Positions 32,704-43,112 of a stretch of DNA of 64,000 nucleotides are shown one piece after another. The notes under the pieces were generated by a model. That model did not search any database. It saw only the letters and a program-made list of their open reading frames with translations, and was not told where the DNA came from. The stretch covers positions 16,880,350 through 16,944,349 of the forward strand of contig CM039120.1 in assembly GCA_022036555.1 (NCBI GenBank), given 5' to 3'. Position 1 is the first letter of the stretch. Every line of letters begins with the position of its first letter. A program made the translations under genes and the position numbers. This DNA comes from Microstegium vimineum (lineage: Eukaryota > Streptophyta > Magnoliopsida > Poales > Poaceae).

Positions 32704-34318
32704 TGACACAAAAAATGGTGTCTTCTGGCGTCAGCATCGCACAAGGCCTGCGGATACCGTGTAGCAGCAGAGCTTGATCTCCTAAACCTCTTAAGCAGCT
32801 CAAACCAGTTCGGGGATTTATCTCAGGCGTGCTAGTCAATTTGACCTGCAATTGACAAGGAAGTGAAACATTAAATTATGGAACCTGCCGGTTGTTGCCA
32901 GACAGTTCCATGAATGTGTGGCTCTCACATAGCCGATGGATGAAGGATATTGACTAAAGAGTCAACTCCGGTTAGTATAAAGCATGATAATAAAGTATAA
33001 CCAGCTTCCACGAGATATTAAGTATAAAAGCATGTAATTAGCCGATCATATGACAAGAGTAAGGTAAAGATGTGATACATGTAACATTACCGACATCAAA
33101 CTACCAAACCTACTAAGTATATCAGATAAAGATTAACCTTCAACAGAGGTGTGTTCCCATGCAACCATGATGACAATTAACCCGATAACCTGACCTATTT
33201 ACTAGCATTGGGGTGTTTCCATACAACCATAAAAGTAAACAAGCCAAGTCACGTCCAATACATTTAATAGATCTAATAGATTAACACAATAAAGCACATG
33301 CATCGTATGAATAAAGCACAACCAGATCGGCTATGTTAGCCGATATGGGATCCATGAAGCTTGAACAAGATCCATACGCTTGGCCTCGAATGGATCTAAG
33401 ATTGGACAGACATAACCCAACACACGTGGCAGTGGGGTCCGGTAGATGCAGCTGTACCACGTATGTTGAAATAGATCCAACCACTCTCAAACCAATCCAA
33501 CGACTGAGCGTATGTCTCGAACCCACAACATGTAACAACCACAACCAAAGGATTAGCCGATAAGATCTTAAATCTACTGCCTCGGTAAGTGTGAGAGTAA
33601 AAACATCAGAGACAATAGGTCCAGATGGACAATAAAGCACAGGCCAACCCATTAGTTGAGATTGGGCAAGATATTATAGCAATAGATTAAACAATGCATA
33701 ACAGACAATATCAATAACTTAATGAATCTCTTAGATCGCCAATCTAATAGAGCCGATAACTAGCTCGAAGCCACGATTCATGTGAGATTGAAGCAATGCA
33801 GCCCCATGAACAATAGATTCAAACGGATAACTAGCTCATACCAAGTTTGCATGAGTTACACAATACAGTCGTACAAACGAGACATGAACCAAGGCTAAAC
33901 TTACAAGCAAACAGGATGTTGATCTAGCCGATGCAGCCCGGTCCGTCGAAGGTTCACCGAAATCTACTCTACTCCTACTCCTAGGGTTGGCCGGTGGCCG
34001 GAAACTAAGTACTAGTTGTGTATTTGATTGATTGGATGTCATTCTCATTCCTAAGCCTTGCTATTTATAGACCATAGCACTAACCCTAACCGACCGTCGC
34101 ACAAGCCCTGATAATAAGGAAACAACATATGACTTGGGCCTCAATTAATTCTAGTGCTGAGATTGTCGCGCATGTTCCATTGTAATCGGCCGAAAGATCT
34201 TTCTGCAACCTTATATTTCCTTAGTCGATTTTTCAGGCCCATCTCGAACACCTCCTCCGAAGGCGTAGCAGGGATCCCATGAGTACGTACCTTACCGTAC
34301 CAAAATACGGTGTTAACA
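32704..34318 (-). repeat. 3' LTR of the Tat element
   Basis: On the plus strand it runs from TGACACAAAAAATGGTGTC to TACGGTGTTAACA. It is collinear over its full length with 43113-44723, differing mostly by scattered substitutions. The purine-rich TTGGGGGCATG directly outside its right end (minus strand) is the polypurine tract. Confidence 0.9.
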
Positions 34319-34510
34319 CATGCCCCCAATTTTGGGATAAACTTGTTTATTTTCCAAAATTCCCTCAGAGATGCAAGAGTCGCAATAGCAATTGGCTCGC
34401 CTTCCCAAAATATCTCTGCATTGTTGGGAGCCGAAACGGCTGACTCCTCCGCTTTTGCTAACTTCACGCCGTAACGCATCCTCAGATTGACTCTTCATCT
34501 CTGCAGAGGA

Positions 34511-34518
34511 TCTATATA
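34511..34518 (+). promoter_or_regulatory. TATA box of the antisense gene
   Basis: CTATATAATG lies about 95 bases before the antisense ATG at 34610, on the opposite strand to the retroelement's own transcription. Confidence 0.55.
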
Positions 34519-34609
34519 ATGCTATGTGCCCCCGGACTTCAATACTCATTCATAGCCATCTTGCATTGTAGCCTTCTGGAACCCCCAAGAACCATCAAGA
34601 AAAACCCCA

Positions 34610-35333
34610 ATGGCCAGAGATGACAGCCACGGGAAGCGTCCGGCGGACGGCCTCCTGGAGGGCATCCCCATGCGTCAGCGCCTTCGCTTGCTGTGGTAAG
34701 TTGATCAATCATTTCTTCCCTTCGGATATACCTTATTTGGGGCCTTTTTATTATTTTAGCACGGTCATCGATGGTAGTGTTCTTCGCATTGACCTTGCAA
34801 CTAGAAACCCCTTCCTCCTCCCAGGTCCCTGGGGGTTGGCCCTTCTGAAGCAACACCATCTCGATCCGGCTCCTACTCAGATTCCAGCGCTTCTACCACG
34901 GAGGAGGAACACCACCACATGCAGCGGATTCACGGGCTTCTTTCAGAAGCCACCCAAGAGGAGAACCATCTCAAAGGGGTGGTTGAGGCACAACAGGTGG
35001 CCCTAAATGCTGCCGGAGACGAGCTCACCGAGGCGAAGAATTGGCTATCCGCAGCCGATAATATGGTGGCAAGTAAGATGCCTTTCTTTTGGTCATCTGT
35101 TCTGCATCCTTCCTATATCTCCATGTCGTTTATATTGTTCCGACCTCCGCAGGGCTGATGGCGCAACTGGAAGACCTGCGCTAGATCGCCAGTACCATCA
35201 CCGATGCCGTCAATGCCATAGGTGATGCGCTAGGACACCGTCTCCAAGACATCCGACGCCGAGCCCAAGAGGTGGCCCTCCACGGCGTTCGTCATGGAGC
35301 TATGATGGCCCTCCACGGTGTTCGTCAGGACAT
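34610..35333 (+). pseudogene. Antisense spliced gene of the Tat retrotransposon
   Basis: It is read against the element. Exon 1 is 34610-34695 (MARDDSHGKRPADGLLEG...), exon 2 34825-35072 after the acceptor CTCCTCCCAG, and exon 3 from 35153 after CCTCCGCAG. The joined frame is coherent: a basic N-terminus, a serine-rich stretch (SRSGSYSDSSASTTEEEHHH), then a helical, coiled-coil-like part (QRIHGLLSEATQEENHLKGV). In exon 3 a TAG at 35182-35184 interrupts after MAQLEDLR. Beyond it the frame continues as IASTITDAVNAIGDALGHRL until it is cut near 35336 by the Athila junction. Antisense genes in this position are known for Tat-lineage elements such as Grande; their function is unknown. The splice model is inferred. 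Confidence 0.65.
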
Positions 35334-35369
35334 CCGACTATCGAAGACTTAACAAGGCTACAAAGAAAG

Positions 35370-36572
35370 TGTCGGTGTTTCGACCCAGGGGGTCGATCAC
35401 CAACTAGTAAATTTGTATATTGCGTGCTCCCTCTCCCAGATGTGATGCAAGAAGAACACAGAGTTTATCCTGGTTCAGACAAAGAAGGCCCTACGTCCAG
35501 CAAGAGGAGGGGTTACTGTATTATCTTGCACCGAAGTGCTCGTACAGGAGGGCAGTACAAGCTGGTTTACACGGGGGTGCTCAGAGCGAGCCGAGGCCTA
35601 GAACTAGTAGGGCTACTCTAGGTGAGTTGGTTGATTGCTTGACCTCCTCGTCCTCCTCTTCGGTCCCCTTGTTCCTGTCCTCCTCCTCCCCTCTTATAGG
35701 CCAAGGGAGGCTTAGGAGTATAGGGGCTTAGTACGTATCGGTATGGGAGGCGTGTCCGTACGCCATGTCCGTGGCGAGACGTCGATCGCTGTAGCGGCAT
35801 GCTCCTCCTGTACTTCTGGTGTTCCGAGGCATGGTGATGGCGAACTGGTCGTCGCCGGATGGCATGGCGTGGAATCCTGCAAACTCCACAGTTGAAGCGG
35901 GATGGATTGGATGGGCCCATGCCATAATAGTGAGGGATGAGGGTCGAGCCCCCGGGTCGAGGGGTATCGGGGCCTGCGTGATCCTGACACATTCCTGAGA
36001 ATGCGGTCGAGGGCTGCCTCGCCCAAAATTCGAGGGGGTGCTCCGTACTCGAGGCGTGGCTGCAGTAGTTGTATGGTCGACGGGTAATCCGGGTATGGGT
36101 GATGACTTGACGGATTTGACCGAGGTAGTGAGCGCCCATGGTGTTAGGCGGGGATTGACCCCAGCATAGGATTCCCTTTATCCCATACCGGGAGCAGGTG
36201 AGCTGATCGAGCCTCCTGTTTGGGGGTCGTTCGTTCGACCCCCTGTCCGTCACTTCGGGGGCTTGGAGTCGAGGGGGATTCGATCGACCTCTCTCCGTCA
36301 TCTGAGGGGTCGAGGTTGGAGTCGGTCGAGGGTCGCGGCAGAGGGTCGTTCGTTCGATCCCTTCTTCGTCATTCGGGGGATTGAGGTCGAAGGTCACTCC
36401 ACCTACCATCCCTCTGGTAATGGGCTGGCCCATGGCCTGCCCTTTCTGTCGGTGGGGTAGGCCTTCGCCTAACGGACCTTCTTCCATTGCTTGGTCGACT
36501 GTCAGATTTTGCCTGGATGTTTAGGCATTAGATTATCACAGGTTAGGGTACCACTTACCTTTGTACCCGACA
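35370..36572 (-). repeat. Solo LTR with 5-bp target duplication
   Basis: 1,203 bp from TGTCGGTGTTTCGACCC to GTACCCGACA, flanked by GAAAG on both sides (35365-35369, 36573-36577). It splits the Athila reverse transcriptase exactly within the KATKKDHFPLPF segment. On the minus strand GGCCTATAAGAGG near 35700 is a TATA-like promoter, so the LTR points left. ORFs inside it are shadows. Confidence 0.92.
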
Positions 36573-37403
36573 GAAAGATCACTTCCCGCTACCCTTCATC
36601 GATGAGATGTTGGAGCGGCTTGCTAAACATTCTTTTCCTTTGTTTCCTTATGGTTATTCGGGATATCATCAAATACCGATCCACCCTGATGATCAAAGTA
36701 AGACTACTTTCACATGCCCTTATGGAACATATGCATATAGGCGAATGTATTTCGGCCTATGCAATGCTCCTGCTTCTTTTGAAAGGTGCATGAAGTCCGT
36801 TTTCTCCGATATGATCGAAGAAATCATGGAAGTTTTCATGGACGATTTCTCCGTCTATGGAAAAACTTTCGATGATTGCCTTGAGAATCTGGATAGAGTC
36901 TTACAGAGATGTGAAGAAAAGCACTTAGTCCTGAACTGGGAGAAATGCCACTTCATGGTTCGTGAAGGCATAGTGCTAGGACATAGAGTGTACGAACGCA
37001 GGATAGAAGTGGATAGAGCTAAGATCGAAGTCATAGAGCAGCTTCCACCTCCCATGAATGTCAAGGGAATTCGTAGCTTCCTTGGCCATGCTGGCTTTTA
37101 TAGACGGTTCATACAAGACTTGTCTCAAATTGCCTGTCCATTAACAAGCCTGCTAGCCAAAGATGCACCCTTTGACTTCAATGATGAGTGCTTAGATTCC
37201 TTCTATATCCTCAAGAAAGCACTCATCTCAACTCCAATCATCCAACCCCCTGATTGGAAGCTCCCCTTCGAAATAATGTGTGATGCTAGTGATTATGTTG
37301 TCGGTGCGGTGTTAGGCCAAACCAAAGATAAGAAGCATCGTGCTATTTCATATGCTAGCAAAACCTTGATAGGGCCACAACTAAATTATGCAACCACTGA
37401 AAA
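36573..37403 (+). pseudogene. Athila reverse transcriptase and first part of RNase H (broken)
   Basis: The reading from DHFPLPFIDEMLERLAKHSF through GYHQIPIHPDDQSKTTFTCP to FMDDFSVYG gives the polymerase core with its double aspartate. GIRSFLGHAGFYRRFIQDLS and the RNase H start FEIMCDASDYVVGAVLGQ follow. The last three motifs are typical of Athila pol. The N-terminal piece (DYRRLNKATKK) lies at 35337-35369 beyond the solo LTR. A missing base near 37403 shifts the frame at NYATTEK. The enzyme would copy element RNA into DNA; here it is dead. Confidence 0.92.
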
Positions 37404-37643
37404 AAGTTGTTGGCCGTGGTGTTTGCTATAGACAAGTTTAGATCTTACTTAGTAGGAACAAAAGTCATTGTTTATACAGATCATGCTGCTCTTAAGTACT
37501 TGGTCACTAAGAAAGATGCTAAACCATGTTCAATAAGATGGATCTTGCTACTCCAAGAATTTGATCTTGAAATAAAAGATAAAAAGGGAGTAGAAAATCT
37601 TGTTGCCGATCATTTGTCTAGAATGCAATTCAAAGAAGCATAG
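37404..37643 (+). pseudogene. Athila RNase H, C-terminal part
   Basis: It continues the preceding block after the frameshift with LLAVVFAIDKFRSYLVGTKV, YTDHAALKYL, and the end VADHLSRM. TAG at 37641-37643 is in frame with the integrase that follows. Confidence 0.88.
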
Positions 37644-38246
37644 GATTTGCCCATCGACGACTTCCTCAGAGATGACACACTCCTCAAGGTGACAGACTCC
37701 AACCCTTGGTATGCAAATATAGTCAACTTTATGGTGGCAGACCATGTACCACCAGGGGTAGATATGAAGAAACTAGTTCAAGAGAATCGAGTGCATCTCT
37801 GGGATGAGCCATACCTCTATAGAGTATGCAATGATGGATTATTAAGAAGATGCGTACCTATAGTGGAGGCAATCAAGATTATGGAAAGATGCCATGGAGC
37901 AGAGTACGAAGGTCACTATGGAGCATTCAGAACTCATGCTAAGATTTAGCAGAGTGGGTTCTTCTGGCCAACCATGTACAAGGATACTCATGACTATGTC
38001 AGAAAATGTGCAAGGTGCTAGAAGCACGGGAACATCAATGCCCGAGATGCCATGCCACTCACCAACAACCTACAAGTTGAGCTCTTTGATGTATGGGGCA
38101 TCGACTATATGGGGCCCTTTCCTCCATCGAAAGGGTATGAGTATATCTTAGTAGCGGTGGACTACGTGTCCAAATGGGTAGAAGCATTACCCTGCCGCAA
38201 AGCTGATGCAACCAATTCAAAGAGAATGTTCCAAATGGGGAGATGA
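37644..38246 (+). pseudogene. Athila integrase, truncated
   Basis: The zinc-binding region includes MERCHGAEYEGHYGAFRTHA and KCARC; the core begins with FDVWGIDYMGPFPPSKGYEY and VDYVSKWVEALP. Stops replace W near 37947 and Q near 38020. After ATNSKRMFQ the reading leaves the integrase, so the rest of the core and the C-terminal domain are deleted. It would have joined element DNA to the host genome. Confidence 0.88.
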
Positions 38247-38435
38247 CTCTGCCTCAAAGATCTATTCCATTTCTCAACTTCTCAAGGATATATGTTAGCC
38301 AATACCACATATCCCATTGGTATGACAAAATGTCTTGAATGAATTTTTATGCTTGCTTTATCCTTTGAATAGCATAGACTTGTTATCTTTTAACCTTTAC
38401 TCGAGGACGAGCAAAGAGGTAAGTATGGGGGGTCT

Positions 38436-39802
38436 TGTTGACGGTAATTAAGAGCTATTTTGTCACCATCAAAATACCGTCAACATCCTCATTTCCAAAG
38501 GAAAACAAGCATAACCTGAATATATTGTGCCAAATAATTGGTTCCACATGTCCCTTGACTATTTGATGTAGGTAATGACAAATGGGGTCTTTTAGGAGTC
38601 AGTGGTCCCACATCAAGAAGATTAACATGGCAACTCAACTCAGAACCAACATCCAAGACATATGACAGGTGGGACTAGTACCCAGGAGGCAGAGGTGGAC
38701 CAGGGCCCACAATGGGCATTCGGCCGAACCAAAGGTGGGGCCAAACAGGTCCCACTTAGCCCCTTGAGTATTGGTTCACCTTCTAGAAGACCAGGGAGGG
38801 CCCACATGTTAGTGGGGGGTTCGGTCGAATCCCCCTAAGGCGGTTTTCACCTCCCCAACCGACCTACTCACTCCCCACATGATGGAAATCAACACCCATG
38901 ATGCTTAGGCGGTTCTGAGGTCGGTTGGATCCAACAATGCTTGATGAAGGTGACACGGATCGCTGACGTGGCACCGGAGTAGCCCCTACTCCACCTCTAG
39001 CTATAAATAGACCCCTAGAGCTCCCTATTCATTTCATGCCTCATTGGAGAAACTACTCTCTAGCCTCTTAGCAGAGCTCTTCAGTAGTGTTATGCTAGTT
39101 GGAGGAGAGTGAGGAGCCTTCTGGAGAAAGCACCGGGTCTGTCGGGAATCTTCTCCGGACTTCTTCCTTAGCGGATGCGAGTCTCTTGTAAGTTTAGCAC
39201 TTGTAAGTGAATTCTTCTGAGCTCTTTATAGTATTCAGTGTTCTAAATTTGGTTTAGCTATTATACAACTTTTCGCGCTTGATCATCGCTTTGCTCTAAG
39301 TAAAGTGCTTTAATCTTAGGCCAAGGTTAAAGTAGTAAGATTAGTGTAGACGTGGTGTCTAAGCTTAATCTTGCCTTTGTAAACCACTTATCGCATGGAT
39401 TGTTTGTGGATGCTAGTAGAAAGTGACAGCTCTATCTAGTCTTTGTATTCCACCACGTGTGTAAGATAAGTTCTTAAAAGGTAAGGATTCAATACAACTT
39501 GATGGGGCGGTCCGGTTAGAGTTTTGCCCTCTTTCTGATCTATCCCGTCGCCTCTTGCAAGAGAATGGCTAATAAGGCCAGTATAACCAGCTATCCCTTG
39601 TTAGACTTTTGTGCTATCTTGAACCTCTCAACCCAGTTATCATAATCTCCCTTAATCCATCATAGGACATATCTTTAATCCTAGTTAGATCACTATCGTT
39701 CCCTAAGGAAAATATGATACCTGGAATACTCCCAGTGAAGTGCTACATCGATATAATCTGTGCGCTTGTGGATTTATCCAATAGTCATAAGAAATACCAA
39801 CA
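38436..39802 (+). repeat. 3' LTR of the Athila-like element
   Basis: It follows the polypurine tract, starts TGTTGACGGTAATTAAG and ends AATACCAACA. Near its end, GAATACTCCCAGTGAAGTGC and GTGCGCTTGTGGATTTATCC are typical of grass Athila LTRs. A near-palindrome (TTGACGGTA... TACCGTCAA) lies at 38439-38484. The sequence resumes at 39803 inside the Tat integrase. Confidence 0.82.
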
Positions 39803-40443
39803 GTGGTGATGGTCTGAGGAACCCCAAACCTATAAATGATGTGCTCCCTTACGAACTCAATTATATTGCCCGACGAGGCTTCTTTTAGAGGGATGGCTTC
39901 AACCCATTTGGTGAAATAATCTGTCGCCACCAATACAAACTTATGCCCTTTACTGGATGAAGGGAACACCTGATCAATCAAATCTATTCCCCATCCTCTG
40001 AATGGCCACGACTTAACGATAGGATTCATAGCCGATACTGGGGATTTTTGAATTCTACCAAATTCCTGGCACTCTTGGCAACACTTATAATATCTAAAGC
40101 AGTCTTCCATTATGGTTGGCAAAAAGTACCCTGCCCTCTTGATCACCCACTTCATTTTCTGAACATACTGATGCGCACTACACATGCCTTCATGAATTTC
40201 TCCCATCAGTAACTTGGCTTCTTCTTTGTTGAGACACTTGAATAGCACAACTTCGACTGTCCTATGATAGAACTGATCATCAAGAATGACAAACTTGATA
40301 GCTTGGTACCTCAGCTTCTTGGAGACTCGCTGTGAAGGATTCTTCAGGTACTCGATGATGCTGGTCCTCCAATTGTGATCATCCACAAGCTCATCATCTA
40401 AAATCTCCATGACTTGCCAATACCCCGAAGCAATCTGAACCAA
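39803..40443 (-). pseudogene. Tat integrase, 3' end replaced
   Basis: The minus-strand reading has the H-H-C-C zinc region (IHEGMCSAHQYVQKMKWVIK, CCQECQEFGR) and the core start WGIDLIDQVFPSSSKGHKFV, TDYFTKWVEAIPL, FGVPQTITT. It ends at the Athila LTR junction, so the second and third catalytic acidic residues are absent. It belongs to the Tat polyprotein and continues from the RNase H block at 40488. Confidence 0.9.
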
Positions 40444-40487
40444 TCGATTAGCTTGAGATTGACTGAAGAAAATGAATCAAGCAATTC

Positions 40488-41237
40488 TCAGCAACCTTCA
40501 TGATAATCTTTCAGTATCTTGCACTCGTATAGGCGGAGCAGTTGATTAATCACCAATTGGGAATCCCCGAAAACCTCAACATCTTCTGCCCCTATTTCCC
40601 GCAGCAGTTGTAGTCCTTTGATAAGGGCTTCATATTCATCCTGGTTGTTGGTAGCTGTCGGCCTGGTCGGGAAAGCATATTCTAGGCTTGCCCCCTGAGG
40701 CGATATCAAGACGACACCAATGCCCCCACCTTGTTTGAAGGCAGATCCATCAAAGAACAATGCCCACGGAGCCATGTCTACCAACATGATTTCCTTTTCA
40801 CGATGGTGAGTGACAAGGTCAGCCATCACCTGGCCCTTAACTCCCTTGGCCGATTCATACCTTAGGTCGAATTCCAACAACGCAAGGATCCATTTGCCGA
40901 TTCTTCCATTCAGAATAGGCATAGACAACATGTGCTTAATAACGTCAAACTTCGACACCACCATGCATTCCGACGATAGCAGGTAATGACGTAGCTTGGT
41001 GCAGGAAAAGTATAGGCACAAGCACAACTTCTCTGTGGGAGAATACCTAGTTTCAGGATTGAGCAGCCTCTGGCTCAGATAGAACACCACTCTCTCCTTT
41101 TCTTCGAACTCTTGTATTAGAGCCAATCCAATCGTAGGGTTATTGGCTGTTACGTACAGCCTAAAAGGCTTTCGGCTCTGAGGAGGGATCAGTACCAGCG
41201 GAGATTTCAAATATTCCTTGATCTCTTCGAAAGCCAT
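40488..41237 (-). pseudogene. Tat RNase H with second RNase H-like domain
   Basis: The first part (FRLYVTANNPTIGLALIQEF, VVFYLSQRLLNPETRYSPTE) is the usual gypsy RNase H. Residues from about 155 on (WALFFDGSAFKQGGGIGVVL, DEYEALIKGLQLL, VFGDSQLVINQL) form a second, plant/archaeal-type RNase H domain with D-E-D acidic residues visible. Tat-lineage elements are known for this dual arrangement. It is in one open frame of 249 codons and separated from neighbours by frame breaks. Confidence 0.9.
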
Positions 41238-41267
41238 ATGGTGTTCGCTGCCCCATCTGAACTCTTG

Positions 41268-42312
41268 CTAGTTCTTTAGCTTCAGCAGAACTGAGAACGG
41301 CAGGATCTTAGCTGACATATTCGATATGAACCGTTTGATGAAATTGATTTTGCCGATCAAAGACTCTTGGTGGTACAACTTTGTCGATTGCGTCAAAACT
41401 CTTCTGACCAATCTCGATTCTCTTTTCATGTACCATGAAGCCCAGGAATTGTCCAACTGTCACCCCGAAAGCGCACTTGTGAGGATTCATCCTCAAACCA
41501 TGTTTCTTTCCACACTCCAAAGTGGCTCTAAGATCTTCAAGGTGCTCTCAGTATTCTCTAGATTTCACCACCACGTCGTCAATGTAGATCTCTACTATTT
41601 TGCCGATCAACTTATGAAAGATATAGTTCATAGCCCTTTGATAAGTTGCGCCGACCTTCTTTAGCCAGAAGGTCATAACTACCCACTCATATAATCCCAA
41701 GGCACCGGAACATCTGAATGCGGTCTTGTGGATGTCTTCTTCCGCCATAAAGATCTGATTATACTCAGCGTTGCCATCTATAAAACTGATCACTTTATGG
41801 TCTGCTGCTGCGTCCACCAGCATATCAGCCACTAGCATTGGGTATCCGTCCATCGGGGTAGCTTTATTGAGATCCCTGAAGTCGATGCAAACCCTCATCT
41901 TTCCCTTCTTCTTATACACGGGGACCATGTTGACAATCCACTCGGCGTATTTGCTTTGCCGAATGAACTTTGCCTCATATAGCCGAGTAATCTTAGTCTT
42001 TACATCGGCCATGATGTCAGCTCTAATTCTTCTAGGTTCCTGCTTGACTGGCCGAGATCCTTTCTTAATCGGCAGACGATGTTCAACTAACTCTCGGTCA
42101 AGATCGGGCATTTCGTAGTACTCCCAAGCGAAACAGTCCTTATACTCTTTCAACAGAGCAATCAAATCCTCTCTGAACTTGGGGTCCAATTTAGCACTGA
42201 TGTACGTCGGCCTTGGTCTGTCACCATCTCCAATATCAAATGCTTCTAACTCATCAACTGACGTAAATCCCTTGCCCAGCTTGCCTTCGTCGTTGTCAAC
42301 TGGCGTATGCAT
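41268..42312 (-). pseudogene. Tat reverse transcriptase (broken)
   Basis: LPIKKGSRPVKQEPRRIRAD, KKGKMRVCIDFRDLNKATP and YIDDVVVKS (catalytic aspartates) identify a gypsy reverse transcriptase. TAG just after KSREY (41548-41550) interrupts. The thumb region (KCAFGVTVGQFLGFMVHEKR) continues in the same frame and then shifts near 41350-41400 to reach INFIKRFISNMSAK. It contains at least one stop and one frameshift. Confidence 0.9.
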
Positions 42313-42316
42313 TATT

Positions 42317-43080
42317 TTACTTTTTCAAGCCGACTGCTTGGATCAGCTGTTGACACACCATGTTGAAAGTGAGGAGGTCTTCTTGCAACCTTTTGCCTGA
42401 AAAGCAATCATAGGCGTAATCTTCCAAATCCCAATAAGCAGATTCGATGGTTGCTATGGAAATTGAGCCATCGACCGGAATAGTTTCAAGTTCATCATTA
42501 TCCAACCATTTCACTGCAACCTGATGCATTATAGAGGGGATGCAACAATTAGCATGAATCCAATCCCTCCCTAGGAGCATATTGAAAGAACTATCTCCGT
42601 CAATCACGAAGAAAGTTGTTAACAGAGTCTTGCTGCCAACGGTCAACTCCACCGTCAATCACAAAGAAAGTCGTAACCGAGCTTCTCATGTTCTTCCTCC
42701 GAAGTCACCAAGATTCAGATCTATCTTGAGGAGCTTCTTGGACTGCAACCCTAGTTTTGGAATGATGTGGGCTGGCATCAGGTTGATTGAGGCACCACCA
42801 TCAATCAGTATCCGCCCAACAAATCTCTCGTTGATGTGTCCTTGGATTATAATGCCTTCAAGTGTCTATGCCTCACAGGCTTGCCAAAGACAGTCGGGAA
42901 TTCACGTGTCAGCGCACCGGTCTGCTCTCCAAATTCTGACTCATCAAAGTCAAAATAGACTTCGGTCTCCACCGGTGCTTTGAACTCCACGGGCAGGAAG
43001 AAGCTTGTGGCGCGGTTTGCTACCTCCCGGCACCACCTGTTACCTCCAACTCTAGCCTTTCCTTTGTCTATGTTTGACGA
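42317..43080 (-). pseudogene. Tat protease region with small tandem duplication
   Basis: LMVVPQ-type and frame-shifted readings contain the aspartic protease signature LIDGGASINLMPA near 42790-42830. The C-terminal part follows at 42658-42317 (FFVIDGDSSFNMLLGRDWIH). A segment with AAGAAAGT(T/C)GT and CCACCGTCAATCAC is duplicated around 42595-42675, breaking the frame. No zinc knuckle or capsid sequence precedes it, so gag is gone. Confidence 0.75.
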
Positions 43081-43085
43081 TTATG

Positions 43086-43104
43086 GTCCCACCAGGTGTG
43101 CCAA
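43086..43104 (-). promoter_or_regulatory. Primer-binding site of the Tat element
   Basis: On the minus strand it is TGGCACACCTGGTGGGACC, eight bases inside the 5' LTR. It is one or two changes from the TGGCACGCCCGGTGGGACC site of cinful/RIRE2-type elements. Confidence 0.8.
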
Positions 43105-43112
43105 AACATGTT

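Larger units (their letters stand above)
35336..39802 (+). mobile_element. Athila-like Ty3-gypsy element, 5' truncated
   Basis: Plus-strand reverse transcriptase, RNase H and partial integrase of Athila type are followed by a polypurine tract (GTATGGGGGG at 38423-38432) and a 3' LTR. The 5' LTR, gag and the first part of pol are missing. The left junction at about 35336 shares a few bases (GAC) with the Tat antisense gene. Coding is broken by a frameshift near 37403 and stops at 37641, 37947 and 38020. Confidence 0.85.
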
